A DNA stretch of 64,000 bases from CANDOC01 sp965261725 (GCA_965261725.1 CBDHDU010000045.1:7296-71295), one strand, 5' to 3'; positions 1 through 9,240 are shown, counted from the stretch's first letter. Numbers and translations: made by a program. The notes: generated by a model from the letters alone, not told the origin.

Positions 1-1
1 G

Positions 2-1039
2 CCGGCTGCCAGCTGGGTTGAACAGATTGATATTGTTGTGTATGACAAGCAGGATCAACTGCCATCCCTGATGCCGACTGACAAAACTCAGTTTGCTTAT
101 ATCGGTGAACATCCTGAGCGTGCCGACGCTATCGGCTTAAAGGATGTTAATCCGACCGGCTTGATGAATGGCCTGCACTTTAATCGAAGCATTAAAACCC
201 GCTATGAAATTGAATGTATGCGGGAAGCTAACCGGATAGCAGTCAAAGGTCATGAAGCGGCAAAAACCGCCTTTCTTGCAGGTAAAAGCGAATTTCAGAT
301 CCAGCAGGCTTATCTGGCAGCAACAGAGCACACTGAAAATGAAGTGCCCTATGGCAATATCGTGGCTTTGAATGAGAACGGTGCCATTCTGCATTACACC
401 AAATTCGAACGGCAGCCTCCGGCTGAAATTCGCAGCTTTCTGATTGATGCCGGTGCGTCGTGTAATGGCTATGCGGCGGATATTACCCGCACCTATGCCT
501 ATAAAGGTGAAGGTTTGTTTGCGGAGCTGGTTGCAGCAATGCATCAGCATCAGCAAGAAATCATTGCTTTGATCAAACCGGGGCTGCCTTATCTTGAACT
601 GCACTTGGAAATGCATCGTCGTGTGGCTCAAATGTTATTGCAGTTCGAATTGGCGATGGGGGATGAGCAACAGCTGATAGATACTGGTGTCACTAAAGCA
701 TTCTTTCCTCATGGTCTTGGTCATCCTATCGGTTTGCAGGTGCATGATGTGACCGGGTTTATGCAGGATGCTGATGGTACTGAACAAGCCGCCCCGGAGG
801 GGGTAGTTTTGCGTTGTACCCGGGTACTTGAACCGGGTATGGTGATTACCATTGAGCCGGGACTTTATGTGATTGATACTCTGATTAATATGCTTTCAAC
901 GGAAGTCAGAGCTTTGCTTAACCCGAAAAGAATTGATGTGCTGCGTCCTTATGGAGGTATTCGAATTGAAGATGATGTAGTGGTATTGAATCAAGGTGTT
1001 GATAACCTGACTCGCGAGCAAATGAGCCGAATTAAATAG
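2..1039 (+). CDS. pepQ: Xaa-Pro dipeptidase, 5' end cut by window edge
   Basis: Cytosolic metallopeptidase that releases amino acids from dipeptides with a C-terminal proline. The reading frame is open from base 2, so the N-terminal part of a roughly 440-residue protein lies outside the window and 345 residues are visible. The dinuclear-metal ligands of the M24 pita-bread fold are present: two Asp in FLIDAGASCNGYAADITRTY, His in HGLGHPIGLQVHD, Glu in ITIEPGLY and Glu in GIRIEDD. The GLQVHDVTGFMQD and LRCTRVLEPGM stretches are typical of gammaproteobacterial PepQ rather than aminopeptidase P. A GTG at 38 is unlikely to be the start because the homologous sequence continues upstream of it. It stands alone, with a small ORF 66 bases downstream. 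Confidence 0.95.
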   Translation, partial: PAASWVEQIDIVVYDKQDQLPSLMPTDKTQFAYIGEHPERADAIGLKDVNPTGLMNGLHFNRSIKTRYEIECMREANRIAVKGHEAAKTAFLAGKSEFQIQQAYLAATEHTENEVPYGNIVALNENGAILHYTKFERQPPAEIRSFLIDAGASCNGYAADITRTYAYKGEGLFAELVAAMHQHQQEIIALIKPGLPYLELHLEMHRRVAQMLLQFELAMGDEQQLIDTGVTKAFFPHGLGHPIGLQVHDVTGFMQDADGTEQAAPEGVVLRCTRVLEPGMVITIEPGLYVIDTLINMLSTEVRALLNPKRIDVLRPYGGIRIEDDVVVLNQGVDNLTREQMSRIK

Positions 1040-1105
1040 TGTTTCACCTGAAATTGTCTAGTATTCTTTACAGGTTATAAACTATTCAACAGCAGAAGTG
1101 TTATT

Positions 1106-1315
1106 GTGACACCTTACGTTATTTTGTTGTTTCTTTTGAGTGTTGCTCTTTTACCTTTTTCTCAGGTTCACAGACGTAACACTTATATTGTGAGAAATGA
1201 GGCAGATCTGAAAGAAAAGTTATTGCTTGCAGATGAGATGCATGAGGGGTGTATCATCCAGCTACAAGCAGATACAGGGCGAAACCTTGGAAGGTTCCAT
1301 CGTGCTAAAGAATAA
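1106..1315 (+). CDS. Small membrane-anchored hypothetical protein (69 aa)
   Basis: A 69-residue ORF with a GTG start and one N-terminal hydrophobic segment (about residues 4-20), followed by a charged tail containing ADLKEKLLLADEMHEG. It could be a single-pass membrane peptide with a cytoplasmic or periplasmic tail. I do not recognise a family. A weak purine-rich stretch (AGCAGAAG) precedes the start. The gene follows pepQ by 66 bases and ends about 180 bases before the ISAs1 transposase. It could be a chance ORF, although its composition is protein-like. Confidence 0.4.
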   Translation: MTPYVILLFLLSVALLPFSQVHRRNTYIVRNEADLKEKLLLADEMHEGCIIQLQADTGRNLGRFHRAKE

Positions 1316-1495
1316 ATTCCAGTACTCATCAGCATTTATTATTGGCAATAAATAGCTCAATTTTTCTATGTCGCCCGCCGCAATGCTACATTTATGGCTC
1401 AAAATACTGAATTTGATACAAGTCACTACCTCTTCATTTGAGAAGATATGAATAAACCTTTTTTTCGCTCTGATGCCGTTCAGCGAACCTTTTGC
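1316..1495. other. Intergenic stretch before ISAs1 element
   Basis: 180 bases between the small membrane ORF and the 3' end of the transposase gene. I see no convincing gene, promoter or terminator. The outer end of the ISAs1-type element should lie here, but I could not find an inverted repeat that matches the region beyond 2690. Confidence 0.4.
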
Positions 1496-2689
1496 TCAGA
1501 GAAATGAACACTCCCTAATTAACTCAGCTCGGTACTCTTCATCGAGCCCTGCCAGCTCTATCCTGCGGTTCATGCTTTTCTTAGGGAAGCGATCACTCTG
1601 ATTGTGAGCATTGAAACAACAGCGCCTAACAGTGGCTAAGTTCTTTACGGCAGTGCGCTCATGGATTTTTGACGCATCTTCGGCAAAGCTGACATCGAGT
1701 TTCCAGTGCTGGCCATTCTCGATGCACCAATGAGCCCGAACACTCTCCAGCACGCTTTGAGCAGGCATTTCCCGACTCATAATGTAACAATGCAACTCTG
1801 TCGTTTGTATCGAATGGATCAGTCGATCTCTCTGAATGACAGCAAACTGAGTCAGTTTTGCCCATTCATTATCAGGATCAATCTCTGAAACGTCATTAAA
1901 CACCCAGCAACGACGGTGTTCCTGACGATTACGGCTTTGCTCTTCTGTTTCTGCAAAAAAAACATTGGCATCAGTAGGCTCCGGGTCTTTCGGATGATCT
2001 TCGATGTGCTTTGTAAACACTTTCTCTATGTTTTTACAAAGCGTGGGTTGATTATTCTTGGCGCAGATTAGATAGTCTGCCTTTTTGTCCACGATCTTCT
2101 GACAGGTGTCTTTCTGACAACCCATGGCGTCACTCGTTATCAGGCATCCTTCTACCACCAACATGTCCAGAATTTCTGGGATAGCAGTAATCTCATTGGA
2201 TTTCCTCTCAACGGGAGTAAACCCTAATATCAGGCTGAGTTTGGCGCTGTAAGCACTGACGATATGAACCATTTTTTTACCCTTAGCGGGGCGCGATCCC
2301 CTCAGCGCCTTACCATCAATAGCTATAACGTCGTCTATATCCTGCTTATTGTTATTGTCTGGCTCGTCGTTTGCCTGATCATCAATTCTGGCAACGACAT
2401 CCTGCATCCAATCAATAAAGAGCTGCATGAACGCTTTGGAGTTAATCATCATGCATACTTTCTCGATAGTGTGGTGCGAAGGCATGCCCCAGCGGTAAGG
2501 GAAGAACTGACGAAACCAAGTGAGGTTGTAGCTGCCAAAATTAGCCATGCTTTCCCACTCGTTGTAGCCACTTAAGACGCTGGCGTAAACGATAAATAGA
2601 ACTTCTGGCAGCGAGTAGGTGATGTGAATAGCGCTACGCGAATCACTTAATGTCTGGAATCTATCGGTTATAGGCGTACAAGCAGGCAT
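1496..2689 (-). CDS. ISAs1-family (H-repeat type) DDE transposase
   Basis: A 397-residue transposase with the usual full length for the ISAs1/H-repeat family. Candidate catalytic residues are Asp in DVIAIDGKALRGS (about 122-134), Asp in CLITSDAMGCQK (about 190) and Glu in HWCIENGQHWKLDVSF (about 335). The C-terminal FAEDASKIHERTAVKNLATVRR block is typical of the family. The start at 2689 has an AAGAGG ribosome-binding site 8 bases upstream, so the gene looks intact. The element probably moved here as a simple insertion, but termini and target duplication were not resolved. It is divergent from the proline-rich gene starting at 2721, with only 31 bases between the two start codons. Confidence 0.9.
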   Translation of the reverse strand: MPACTPITDRFQTLSDSRSAIHITYSLPEVLFIVYASVLSGYNEWESMANFGSYNLTWFRQFFPYRWGMPSHHTIEKVCMMINSKAFMQLFIDWMQDVVARIDDQANDEPDNNNKQDIDDVIAIDGKALRGSRPAKGKKMVHIVSAYSAKLSLILGFTPVERKSNEITAIPEILDMLVVEGCLITSDAMGCQKDTCQKIVDKKADYLICAKNNQPTLCKNIEKVFTKHIEDHPKDPEPTDANVFFAETEEQSRNRQEHRRCWVFNDVSEIDPDNEWAKLTQFAVIQRDRLIHSIQTTELHCYIMSREMPAQSVLESVRAHWCIENGQHWKLDVSFAEDASKIHERTAVKNLATVRRCCFNAHNQSDRFPKKSMNRRIELAGLDEEYRAELIRECSFL

Positions 2690-2697
2690 CCGATTAA

Positions 2698-2720
2698 CCT
2701 CTTTTAAGGATAGAAAGAGG
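2698..2720. promoter_or_regulatory. Inverted repeat carrying two divergent ribosome-binding sites
   Basis: The 7-base arms CCTCTTT (2698-2704) and AAAGAGG (2714-2720) face each other across a 9-base loop. The left arm, read on the minus strand, is the Shine-Dalgarno of the transposase. The right arm lies directly against the ATG at 2721. The arrangement leaves little room for two promoters, so at least one must lie inside the opposite gene. Confidence 0.5.
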
Positions 2721-3794
2721 ATGGATCATAAATTCGTGTACGTTAGTTTTAATGAAGCTTTCGCCCTGCAAGCAGATATTGCTCTGAATGAACCTCTAGT
2801 CTTGAAAAATCATAAGCTGGTAGGCAAGAAGGGTGGAAAAAGAATCAAACGTTCAGGAAGTTATTACCAGTTTGATAAATTTTACTGGGTTGCATCAGGT
2901 ACCGGTCATTACGTAATGCATCCTGTGGCATGTACGGAGGTAAAAAAAGGTGGAAGCAAATTGATTCATGCTAACCCTTGCTTTTATCCTTCAGAAAGTT
3001 TCAAAGGGAAGTGTCTGATTGAATTATCAGGAGGGGAGTGCGAGCTTCGGGGTATTATTCTGGGCGATGTGTCTGGAAAATCACAAACCAAGGAAACTCC
3101 GGCAGCATTATTTTATACCGATAGCTCCGGTGCTTTGCCGCCGGATAGTATCATAATAACTGATGTGTACTGCTCTTCTGATATGCTGAACAAATATGTC
3201 CATAATCAGTACATTGAGGGAAAAAAGCAGCTTATTCATACTAATAATTCAAGTGCCGTGAGTTGTGTAATTGATGACGATTCCGGTATACCTATACTCC
3301 TACTGTCAAACAGACTCGCGCATGTAAGGAGTCAAATTGGGCAACTCTCAAGCGAATCTGCCACTATTACCGATAGGATTGACAAGTTGCAAACGGGGAT
3401 CAGAGATGTTTTTAGACTAATGGAATTCAAAGCACTCAAAGCTGATAAGAAAAAACTTGACCGCCGTTATAGCTTAGTTTTTCCACCACCCCCTCTGTCA
3501 GTAGAACCGGTATCTGATGAGGTCTCACCTCCGAAGCACAGGCGATCATTCAGTGAAGATTACTGTCAGCAGCGAGGGACTGATGTTTCGCACTCCCATT
3601 CAAAACAGTTGCCACCCATACCTGCTTCACCGCAGATTATTCATACCCACAGAGAACAGGGTTTACAGTTTGATTTTCCATTTAGTAGGGGCGAGTTATC
3701 TCCGTCTCAGGATTACCCGGATCAATCACTACAGTATCAATACGAGCTGGAGTCTATCATTAGGCTCTCAGGTCAGGAATTTTTGGCGCAGTAA
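2721..3794 (+). CDS. Proline-rich protein of unknown function (357 aa)
   Basis: Not recognised. The first 190 residues are mixed beta-type sequence with several Cys and a basic patch (KKGGKRIKR, about 36-44). Residues about 195-250 look like a coiled coil (LSNRLAHVRSQIGQLSSES and following). The C-terminal third is disordered and proline-rich, with PPPPLSVEP near 255-263 and PPIP near 305. There is no signal peptide or membrane segment. Such a layout is seen in secreted effectors of host-associated bacteria, but that is inference. The start lies only 31 bases from the divergent transposase start, so the natural N-terminus or promoter may have been replaced by the insertion. No operon partner is evident; greB follows after 100 bases. 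Confidence 0.7.
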   Translation: MDHKFVYVSFNEAFALQADIALNEPLVLKNHKLVGKKGGKRIKRSGSYYQFDKFYWVASGTGHYVMHPVACTEVKKGGSKLIHANPCFYPSESFKGKCLIELSGGECELRGIILGDVSGKSQTKETPAALFYTDSSGALPPDSIIITDVYCSSDMLNKYVHNQYIEGKKQLIHTNNSSAVSCVIDDDSGIPILLLSNRLAHVRSQIGQLSSESATITDRIDKLQTGIRDVFRLMEFKALKADKKKLDRRYSLVFPPPPLSVEPVSDEVSPPKHRRSFSEDYCQQRGTDVSHSHSKQLPPIPASPQIIHTHREQGLQFDFPFSRGELSPSQDYPDQSLQYQYELESIIRLSGQEFLAQ

Positions 3795-3895
3795 GCATAT
3801 ATAGCTGACCAGGAGTGGTTTACTAAATTGACAACCCACGCAATGAAAACTGCGAGGCAAATTAAAATAACTTCAGACAATTATTATACTCACCG

Positions 3896-4378
3896 ATGAA
3901 AACCAATTTAATAACCCGGTCAGGTAGGGATGCTCTACAGCAAGAGTTTGATTACCTTTGGCGTGAGAAGCGCCCGCAGGTCACACAGGCTGTATCTGAA
4001 GCGGCAGCACTGGGCGATCGTTCAGAAAATGCTGAGTACAAAGAGGGTAAACGAGAGCTGAGAAGTATCGACCGGCGGATTCGCTTTCTGCGCAAACGGC
4101 TTGAAGTCGTGAAGGTGGTCGAATATTCACCAGACCAGGAAGGCAAAGCCTTTTTTGGTGCCTGGCTGGAGCTTGAGAGTGAAGAAGGAGAGATGCTCCG
4201 TTGCCGGATTGTGGGTACCGATGAAATTGATGTAAAGCGGGGGCATATTACCGTTGATTCACCCATGGCCCGCGCGGTGGTGGGTAAACAGGTTGATGAT
4301 GAAATCGTAGTCAGAACACCGGAAGGCAATAAAATCTGGTATATCAATAAAATCCAGTACCAGCCTTTTACTCAATAA
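3896..4378 (+). CDS. greB: Transcription elongation factor GreB
   Basis: A 160-residue Gre factor that enters the RNA polymerase secondary channel and stimulates cleavage of backtracked transcripts. It has the N-terminal coiled-coil finger (1-75) with the two acidic tip residues at D41 and E44 within AALGDRSENAEY, followed by the FKBP-like C-terminal domain (80-157). The GreB-type basic patch KRELRSIDRRIRFLRKRLE supports GreB over GreA, as does the C-terminal NKIWYINKIQY. A TATACT at 3885-3890 sits too close to the ATG to serve as its -10. It is monocistronic; the downstream J-domain pseudogene begins about 40 bases later. Confidence 0.95.
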   Translation: MKTNLITRSGRDALQQEFDYLWREKRPQVTQAVSEAAALGDRSENAEYKEGKRELRSIDRRIRFLRKRLEVVKVVEYSPDQEGKAFFGAWLELESEEGEMLRCRIVGTDEIDVKRGHITVDSPMARAVVGKQVDDEIVVRTPEGNKIWYINKIQYQPFTQ

Positions 4379-4416
4379 AATGACAGCGTTCGCCGATAAC
4401 TCCATATGACGGATAT

Positions 4417-5669
4417 ATGCGGCAGCGATACATTATGGGAGCAGAGAGGGTTGTCGGAGGTGGTGTTACTGGCGTGCAGCCGGGTGCCTATACTGGTGAA
4501 ACCCAGAACAGCAGCTCAAAGGGTAAAACCCGCTGGGGATTTCGCGGTGCATCATCTTTTTCGCCTTCCGGAACGAAAATTCCGCGAAGCCTGAAACACG
4601 TTATAGCCAACCCGTTTAAAAAAATCGGCCAATTTTCTAACATTCGATCTTCAAAAACGACTGTCTCCATCAAAGAGAGTGCTCAAGCTCCCCGTACCAA
4701 AAAGCCAGGTAAGGCTTTCATTAAATCTCAGGTTGTGAAACTGCAAGCCTAAAAGAGGTTATTCCTTCAATGAAGCGCAAGCTCGAGTGAAAGCGCTTGC
4801 CGGCGTTTCAGGGCAAACAGAAACGGGTCTTGCGAAAGAGGTTGCTGCTACGCCCTTTAAGAACTCTTTACGGCAAGAATGGTTTCTATGGTCACAAGGC
4901 CAGTTTTTAGACAAAGGTTATCCTCCTGAAACAGCTGAAAAATGGGCTGAAGGTGTGCTGGAAATTGAGAGGGCAGGATTACAGAACTATCGAACAAATG
5001 GTGAAAAATACGAGAGCTACGCCAGCCCGTCAGGCTCAGCTAGAAGCGGCTGAAGCGGCGGCTCGGTGGCAGGCAGTCAAAATAGCAGATTTTACCTGGG
5101 GTTCAGATTTGTTTGTCAGTCTGGGTTATCCGCCTGAGATCGCATATGAAAGTATTCTTAATGCACAGCATCATTTTGGGAAAGATCAGACGGCTTTTTA
5201 CCAGTGGGTGCAGAATGCACCACAATATAACTCACCGATGACGAAAGCGAATCAATATCAGGCAGATGTCAGTCATCTGCAGTTGTGGGCCTCTGATGTT
5301 TTGGAGAAAAAAGGGTATAGTCGAACAGACGCAACAGCGATGTTTAATAACTTATTAGCTGGAGCTGAGGGAAATCTGCAACAAGTTAAAGATGCTGTTA
5401 ACGGTATGAAACTTACCGAGTCTGAGCAGGCGAAGCAAGTGCCAGGCAAACTGTCTGAAGATCAGCACAATGCATCCAGAGCCAGAGATATCAAAAATCT
5501 CGCGGTGCTTGGGCTCGATAAAGATGCAACGCCACAGATGGCAAAAAAGAGTTATTTCAGGCTTTCCAAACAGTTCCACCCGGACAAAAATCCGGAAGGT
5601 GCTGAGAAGTTCAAAGAAATTGCGAAAGCATATGAGGAGCTATCAGATTCGTCGACCTTTACAGCCTGA
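4417..5669 (+). pseudogene. J-domain protein with internal repeats, broken by two frameshifts
   Basis: Three overlapping frames form one protein-like sequence. Frame 1 (4417-about 4740) encodes a basic, Gly/Ser-rich N-terminus. Frame 2 (about 4740-5000) encodes a first repeat containing LWSQGQFLDKGYPPETAEKW. Frame 3 (about 5000-5669) encodes two further repeats (VSLGYPPEIA and LEKKGYSRTDA cores) and a C-terminal J domain. In that domain the HPD triplet is intact in LSKQFHPDKNPEGAEKFKEI. Both changes are in the same direction, each skipping one base. The third frame alone from 4953 (238 residues) could still make the last two repeats plus the J domain. The J domain would recruit an Hsp70-type partner. 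Similar repeated-module J proteins can be effectors; that is inference. Decay is more likely than programmed frameshifting. Confidence 0.65.
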
Positions 5670-5756
5670 AGATGAATGTTCCATGCCAATTTTAGCTTTG
5701 AGATAGTGACAATCTGACTGATAATTACCTTAACCCTATAACATTCAGCTTTAATA

Positions 5757-6116
5757 GTGTATGTTACGCGCCTTTTCGATTTCCCACTTGCAGCATATCC
5801 CGTACCTATTGTGAAACGCGTCAGGCAAACTTTCCTCGCTGGCTATGTCATGACCCTGGATGAAGGGGAATATCATATCGTCAGTGCCAATCTTGATATC
5901 GAGTCAGCACCCGATGAGGCGTTGTGCCGGCACATGATTACGACCGGGCGGCGTTACGAGGTCATGACTGAGGAGATGCTGAACCATTGTTGTCCGATCT
6001 GCCGGGCTATTTTACTGCGGATGCTGGAAAATCTGACCGTACGGCGGGGTAAGGTAGTGGTATCCCAGCTGACAGAACAGATCGAACTGTTCGATGGCCA
6101 GCTGGGATTGTTTTAG
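5757..6116 (+). CDS. Hypothetical protein with CCxxC motif (119 aa)
   Basis: A soluble 119-residue protein starting at GTG, with alternative ATG starts inside (for example at 5850). It has a short N-terminal segment, an acidic middle part (LDEGEYHIVSANLDIESAPDE) and a cysteine cluster in LNHCCPICRAILLRM near residues 81-95. The cluster could be a partial metal site. The family is not recognised. It is convergent with the DAHP synthase gene, the two stops being six bases apart. No signal peptide is evident. Confidence 0.55.
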   Translation: MYVTRLFDFPLAAYPVPIVKRVRQTFLAGYVMTLDEGEYHIVSANLDIESAPDEALCRHMITTGRRYEVMTEEMLNHCCPICRAILLRMLENLTVRRGKVVVSQLTEQIELFDGQLGLF

Positions 6117-6122
6117 GAAGAC

Positions 6123-7203
6123 TTAGCCACGCTGACGGCCAGGCAGCACATCTTTCAGCAGGTCACGCATTTCTCGCAAACTCTTCTCTGTGGCTTCCCA
6201 GTCAATGCAGGCATCGGTAACCGATACACCATATTCCATCGCCGCCCGATCTGACGACAGCTTCTGATTCCCCCAGCCCAGGTTACTTTCAATCATGGTG
6301 CCGACAATCGAGGTATTGCCATCAATAATCTGGTGGGTCACATTGCTCAGCACCAATGGTTGCAGTGCCGCGTCCTTATTGGAATTGGCATGGCTGCAAT
6401 CGATCATGATATTAGGTTGAATACTGGCTTTTTTAAGTTCCTGCTCACACAAGGGCTACGCTCACTGAATCATAATTTGGTTTGCCGTTACCACCGCGCA
6501 GCACGATATGACCATAAGGGTTGCCCTTGGTTTTGGTAATCGCCACCTGTCCCTGTTTATTAATACCCAGGAAGCTGTGTGGGCTGGATACGGATTGCAG
6601 CGCATTAATAGCCACACCCAAACCACCATCAGTACCGTTTTTAAAACCGACAGCAGGGGAGAGACCGCTGGCCATTTCCCGGTGTGTCTGGGATTCTGTG
6701 GTACGGGCACCAATGGCAGACCAGCTGATCAGATCCTGCAGATACTGAGGTGAGATCGGGTCCAGTGCTTCAGTCGCAGTTGGCAGGCCAATCTCGGAAA
6801 CCTGCATTAACAGGCGGCGGGCAATATGCAGGCCGTCTTCAATGCGGAAGGAATCATCCAGATGCGGGTCGTTAATCAAGCCTTTCCAGCCAACGGTGGT
6901 ACGGGGCTTCTCAAAATAGACACGCATAACGATATAAAGCGTATCTCCAACCTCATCCGCCAGCTTTTTCAGGCGGCGGGCATAGTCGAGAGCGGCTTCA
7001 GGATCGTGAATGGAGCAAGGGCCAATCACCACAAACAGGCGATGATCTTTACCATCGAGAATATTGCGGATCACTTCCCGACCGTTGGTGACCGTCTCGC
7101 GGGCGGTCTCGGTCAGGGGCAGTTCCTGCTTCAGAAACTCCGGCGTGACCAGAATCTCTTGAGACTCAATATTCAGGTCATCGACGCGGGTGGTAATACT
7201 CAT
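6123..7203 (-). pseudogene. aroG/aroF type: 3-deoxy-7-phosphoheptulonate (DAHP) synthase with a single-base frameshift
   Basis: Class I DAHP synthase, which condenses phosphoenolpyruvate and erythrose 4-phosphate at the entry of the shikimate pathway. The first frame (7203-6445) gives 252 residues with the metal-ligand Cys in VVIGPCSIHDP and the substrate motifs VYFEKPRTTVGWKGL, GARTTESQ and GFKNGTDG. The remaining 100 or so residues (MIDCSHANSNKD, GTMIESNLGWGNQ, YGVSVTDACIDWE) are in the next frame. The whole span is 360 codons plus one base, so removal of one G from the GGG run at 6453-6455 restores a normal-length enzyme. It is either a recent mutation or a sequencing error. The start has no exact partner upstream; tauE lies beyond in the same direction. 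Confidence 0.85.
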
Positions 7204-7326
7204 ACTGACTTATCCAATACTTATGCTGTGTCGTTGTCGTAGGGGGTACTGTATATCAGACCTCGCTGACAACCAAATGATCCTTGGCCTTTTTATTGTT
7301 AACAGTTACTTATGAGCAAAAGCTGA

Positions 7327-8091
7327 TCAAAAGAATGAATACTTCAGACCAATCACCATCAGAATGGTCGCCAGCAACACTTGCAATACCTTGGCTGGTA
7401 ACTGTCGTCCGAGGCGGGTACCCAGCCAGATTGCCGGTAGGGAGCCAATCAGCAAGGTGCCTAGCAGCATAAAATCAACATTCCCCAACAGAAAGTGTCC
7501 CACACCGGCAACAAAGGTTAATGGTACCGCGTGCGCCAGATCAGTACCGACTATACGGGTAGGCAGCATAGCAGGCACCAGCAACATCAGAATGGCAGTA
7601 CCAATCGCCCCGGCACCCACAGAAGACAGCGTTACAAAGATGCCGAGAAACCCACCGGCGGCAACAGTAAAGGCACTCCGGTACTTCTCAATAAAGGATG
7701 GGGTTTGATCCAGGTTAAACTTTTGCTTAAAAATCAGTACCAGGCTGGTCAGGATCAGCATAAAGCCAAGATTGGTGGTGATGATATCCGTATATTGGCT
7801 GCTGTCTGTAAAAAGAATTTTCAGGGCAACCAGGGTCACCAGTGCACAGGGAAGGCTGCCGGTTGCCAGATATCGTACCAGCTGCCAGTCAACCGTTCGC
7901 TGGCGGTGATGCATCACCACGCCACTGCTTTTGGTAATAGCCGCATAGAGCAGGTCTGTGCCCACGGCAATATGCGGTGGAAAGCCGAATAATAACAGCA
8001 GCGGAGTCATCAGCGACCCCCCGCCAATGCCGGTCAAACCCACGGCAAATCCGACGCCTGCGCCGGCCAGAATGTAGAGAAAGAATTCCAT
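7327..8091 (-). CDS. TauE/SafE-family sulfite or anion exporter
   Basis: A 254-residue integral inner-membrane permease with about eight hydrophobic segments arranged as two related halves. The N-terminal half carries GLTGIGGGSLMTPLLLLFGFPPHIAVGTDL and the C-terminal half GSVGAG-like and GTDLAHAVPLT sequences, the repeated glycine-rich motifs of this family. Members export sulfite, sulfoacetate or related anions, or take up organosulfur compounds; substrate cannot be read from sequence. The gene is divergent from cysB with a 166-base shared regulatory region, which suggests a role in sulfur metabolism. The start ATG at 8091 is preceded by an AT-rich region without an obvious strong ribosome-binding site. 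Confidence 0.85.
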   Translation of the reverse strand: MEFFLYILAGAGVGFAVGLTGIGGGSLMTPLLLLFGFPPHIAVGTDLLYAAITKSSGVVMHHRQRTVDWQLVRYLATGSLPCALVTLVALKILFTDSSQYTDIITTNLGFMLILTSLVLIFKQKFNLDQTPSFIEKYRSAFTVAAGGFLGIFVTLSSVGAGAIGTAILMLLVPAMLPTRIVGTDLAHAVPLTFVAGVGHFLLGNVDFMLLGTLLIGSLPAIWLGTRLGRQLPAKVLQVLLATILMVIGLKYSFF

Positions 8092-8183
8092 GAAATATGG
8101 TCTAAAGTTATAAATACCGTAAATGATGTTTAAAATTATGATTTGTACGGTCGAAAACGTTGGTAAATGTAGCGAGCAGCTAC

Positions 8184-8200
8184 TATTCTTAAAAAGAATA
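8184..8200. promoter_or_regulatory. Inverted repeat between tauE-like gene and cysB
   Basis: TATTCTT (8184-8190) and AAGAATA (8194-8200) are separated by three A. It lies 58 bases before the cysB start, in an AT-rich region, so it could be an operator or a short hairpin. CysB proteins are often autoregulated, but this match is not specific to CysB. Confidence 0.3.
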
Positions 8201-8257
8201 TTTAATTATATTTTTATTCCATTTAGCGCATAAAAGAGCATCAACCGGAGGCTTTCA

Positions 8258-9232
8258 ATGAAGCTGCAACAGCTGCGCTACATCTGGGAAGTGGCACATC
8301 ACGATCTTAACGTGTCAGCTACTGCGCAGAGTCTGTACACCTCTCAACCAGGTATCAGCAAACAAATTCGCCTTCTGGAAGATGAGCTTGGCGTTGAAGT
8401 GTTCGCCCGCAGTGGTAAACATTTAACCCGCATCACTCCGGCCGGTGAGAAAATTATTGATACTGCAGGCGAAATCCTGCGTAAGGTCGACAGTATCAAG
8501 CAGGTGGCTCAGGAATTCAGCGACGAACGCAAAGGGTCGCTGTCCATCGCCACCACCCACACGCAGGCACGTTATGCCCTGCCGAAAGTGATTCAGCGTT
8601 TTATTGATCAGTACCCCGATGTGTCTTTGCATATGCATCAGGGAACCCCGACCCAGATTTCAGAGATGGCCGCTGACGGTACTGCCGACTTTGCCATTGC
8701 GACCGAAGCACTGGAGCTCTATAACGATCTGGTGATGATGCCCTGCTATCGCTGGAATCGCTGTGTGCTGGTACCACGGAACCATCCTCTGGCACAGGTT
8801 TCAGAACTGACCCTGCACGATATTGCCCGTTTCCCGCTGGTAACTTACGTATTTGGCTTTACCGGGCGCTCAAAGCTCGATGAAGCGTTTATGAATGAAG
8901 GGCTGTCACCTCGCGTCGTATTTACGGCTGCCGATGCTGATGTGATCAAGACCTATGTCCGAATGGGTATGGGGATCGGTATTGTTGCTGAAATGGCGCA
9001 CAATGAAGAAAATGACCCGGATCTGGTTGCTCTGGATGCGAGCCATCTGTTTGAGCAGAGCGTGACCAAAATTGGTTTCCGTCGGGGTACTTTCCTGCGT
9101 GGCTTTATGTACGACTTTATCGAAATGTTTGCACCACACTTGAACAAGGATCTGGTGCAGGAAGCGGTAATGCGTCATAACCGGGCTGAAATCGACGAGC
9201 TGTTTTCTCATATCCAGCTGCCCTCCATCTAA
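8258..9232 (+). CDS. cysB: LysR-type regulator CysB
   Basis: A 324-residue transcriptional regulator of sulfate assimilation that responds to N-acetylserine and sulfide. The N-terminal helix-turn-helix (about 1-62) matches CysB closely: MKLQQLRYIWEVAHHDLNVS and SQPGISKQIRLLEDELG. The inducer-binding domain follows, with TTHTQARYALPKVI and TYVFGFTGRSKLD. Length equals that of E. coli CysB. A GGAGG ribosome-binding site lies 7 bases before the ATG. The divergent TauE-type exporter and the downstream thioredoxin-fold gene fit a sulfur-related neighbourhood. Confidence 0.95.
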   Translation: MKLQQLRYIWEVAHHDLNVSATAQSLYTSQPGISKQIRLLEDELGVEVFARSGKHLTRITPAGEKIIDTAGEILRKVDSIKQVAQEFSDERKGSLSIATTHTQARYALPKVIQRFIDQYPDVSLHMHQGTPTQISEMAADGTADFAIATEALELYNDLVMMPCYRWNRCVLVPRNHPLAQVSELTLHDIARFPLVTYVFGFTGRSKLDEAFMNEGLSPRVVFTAADADVIKTYVRMGMGIGIVAEMAHNEENDPDLVALDASHLFEQSVTKIGFRRGTFLRGFMYDFIEMFAPHLNKDLVQEAVMRHNRAEIDELFSHIQLPSI

Positions 9233-9240
9233 ACCGCAAG

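Noticed and set aside
3828..3890. TTGACA and TATACT before greB as promoter
   Set aside because: The two are too far apart, and TATACT would start transcription at or inside the ATG.
4406..4594. 62-codon ORF overlapping the start of the J-domain pseudogene
   Set aside because: Different frame from the repeat-bearing sequence and without support.
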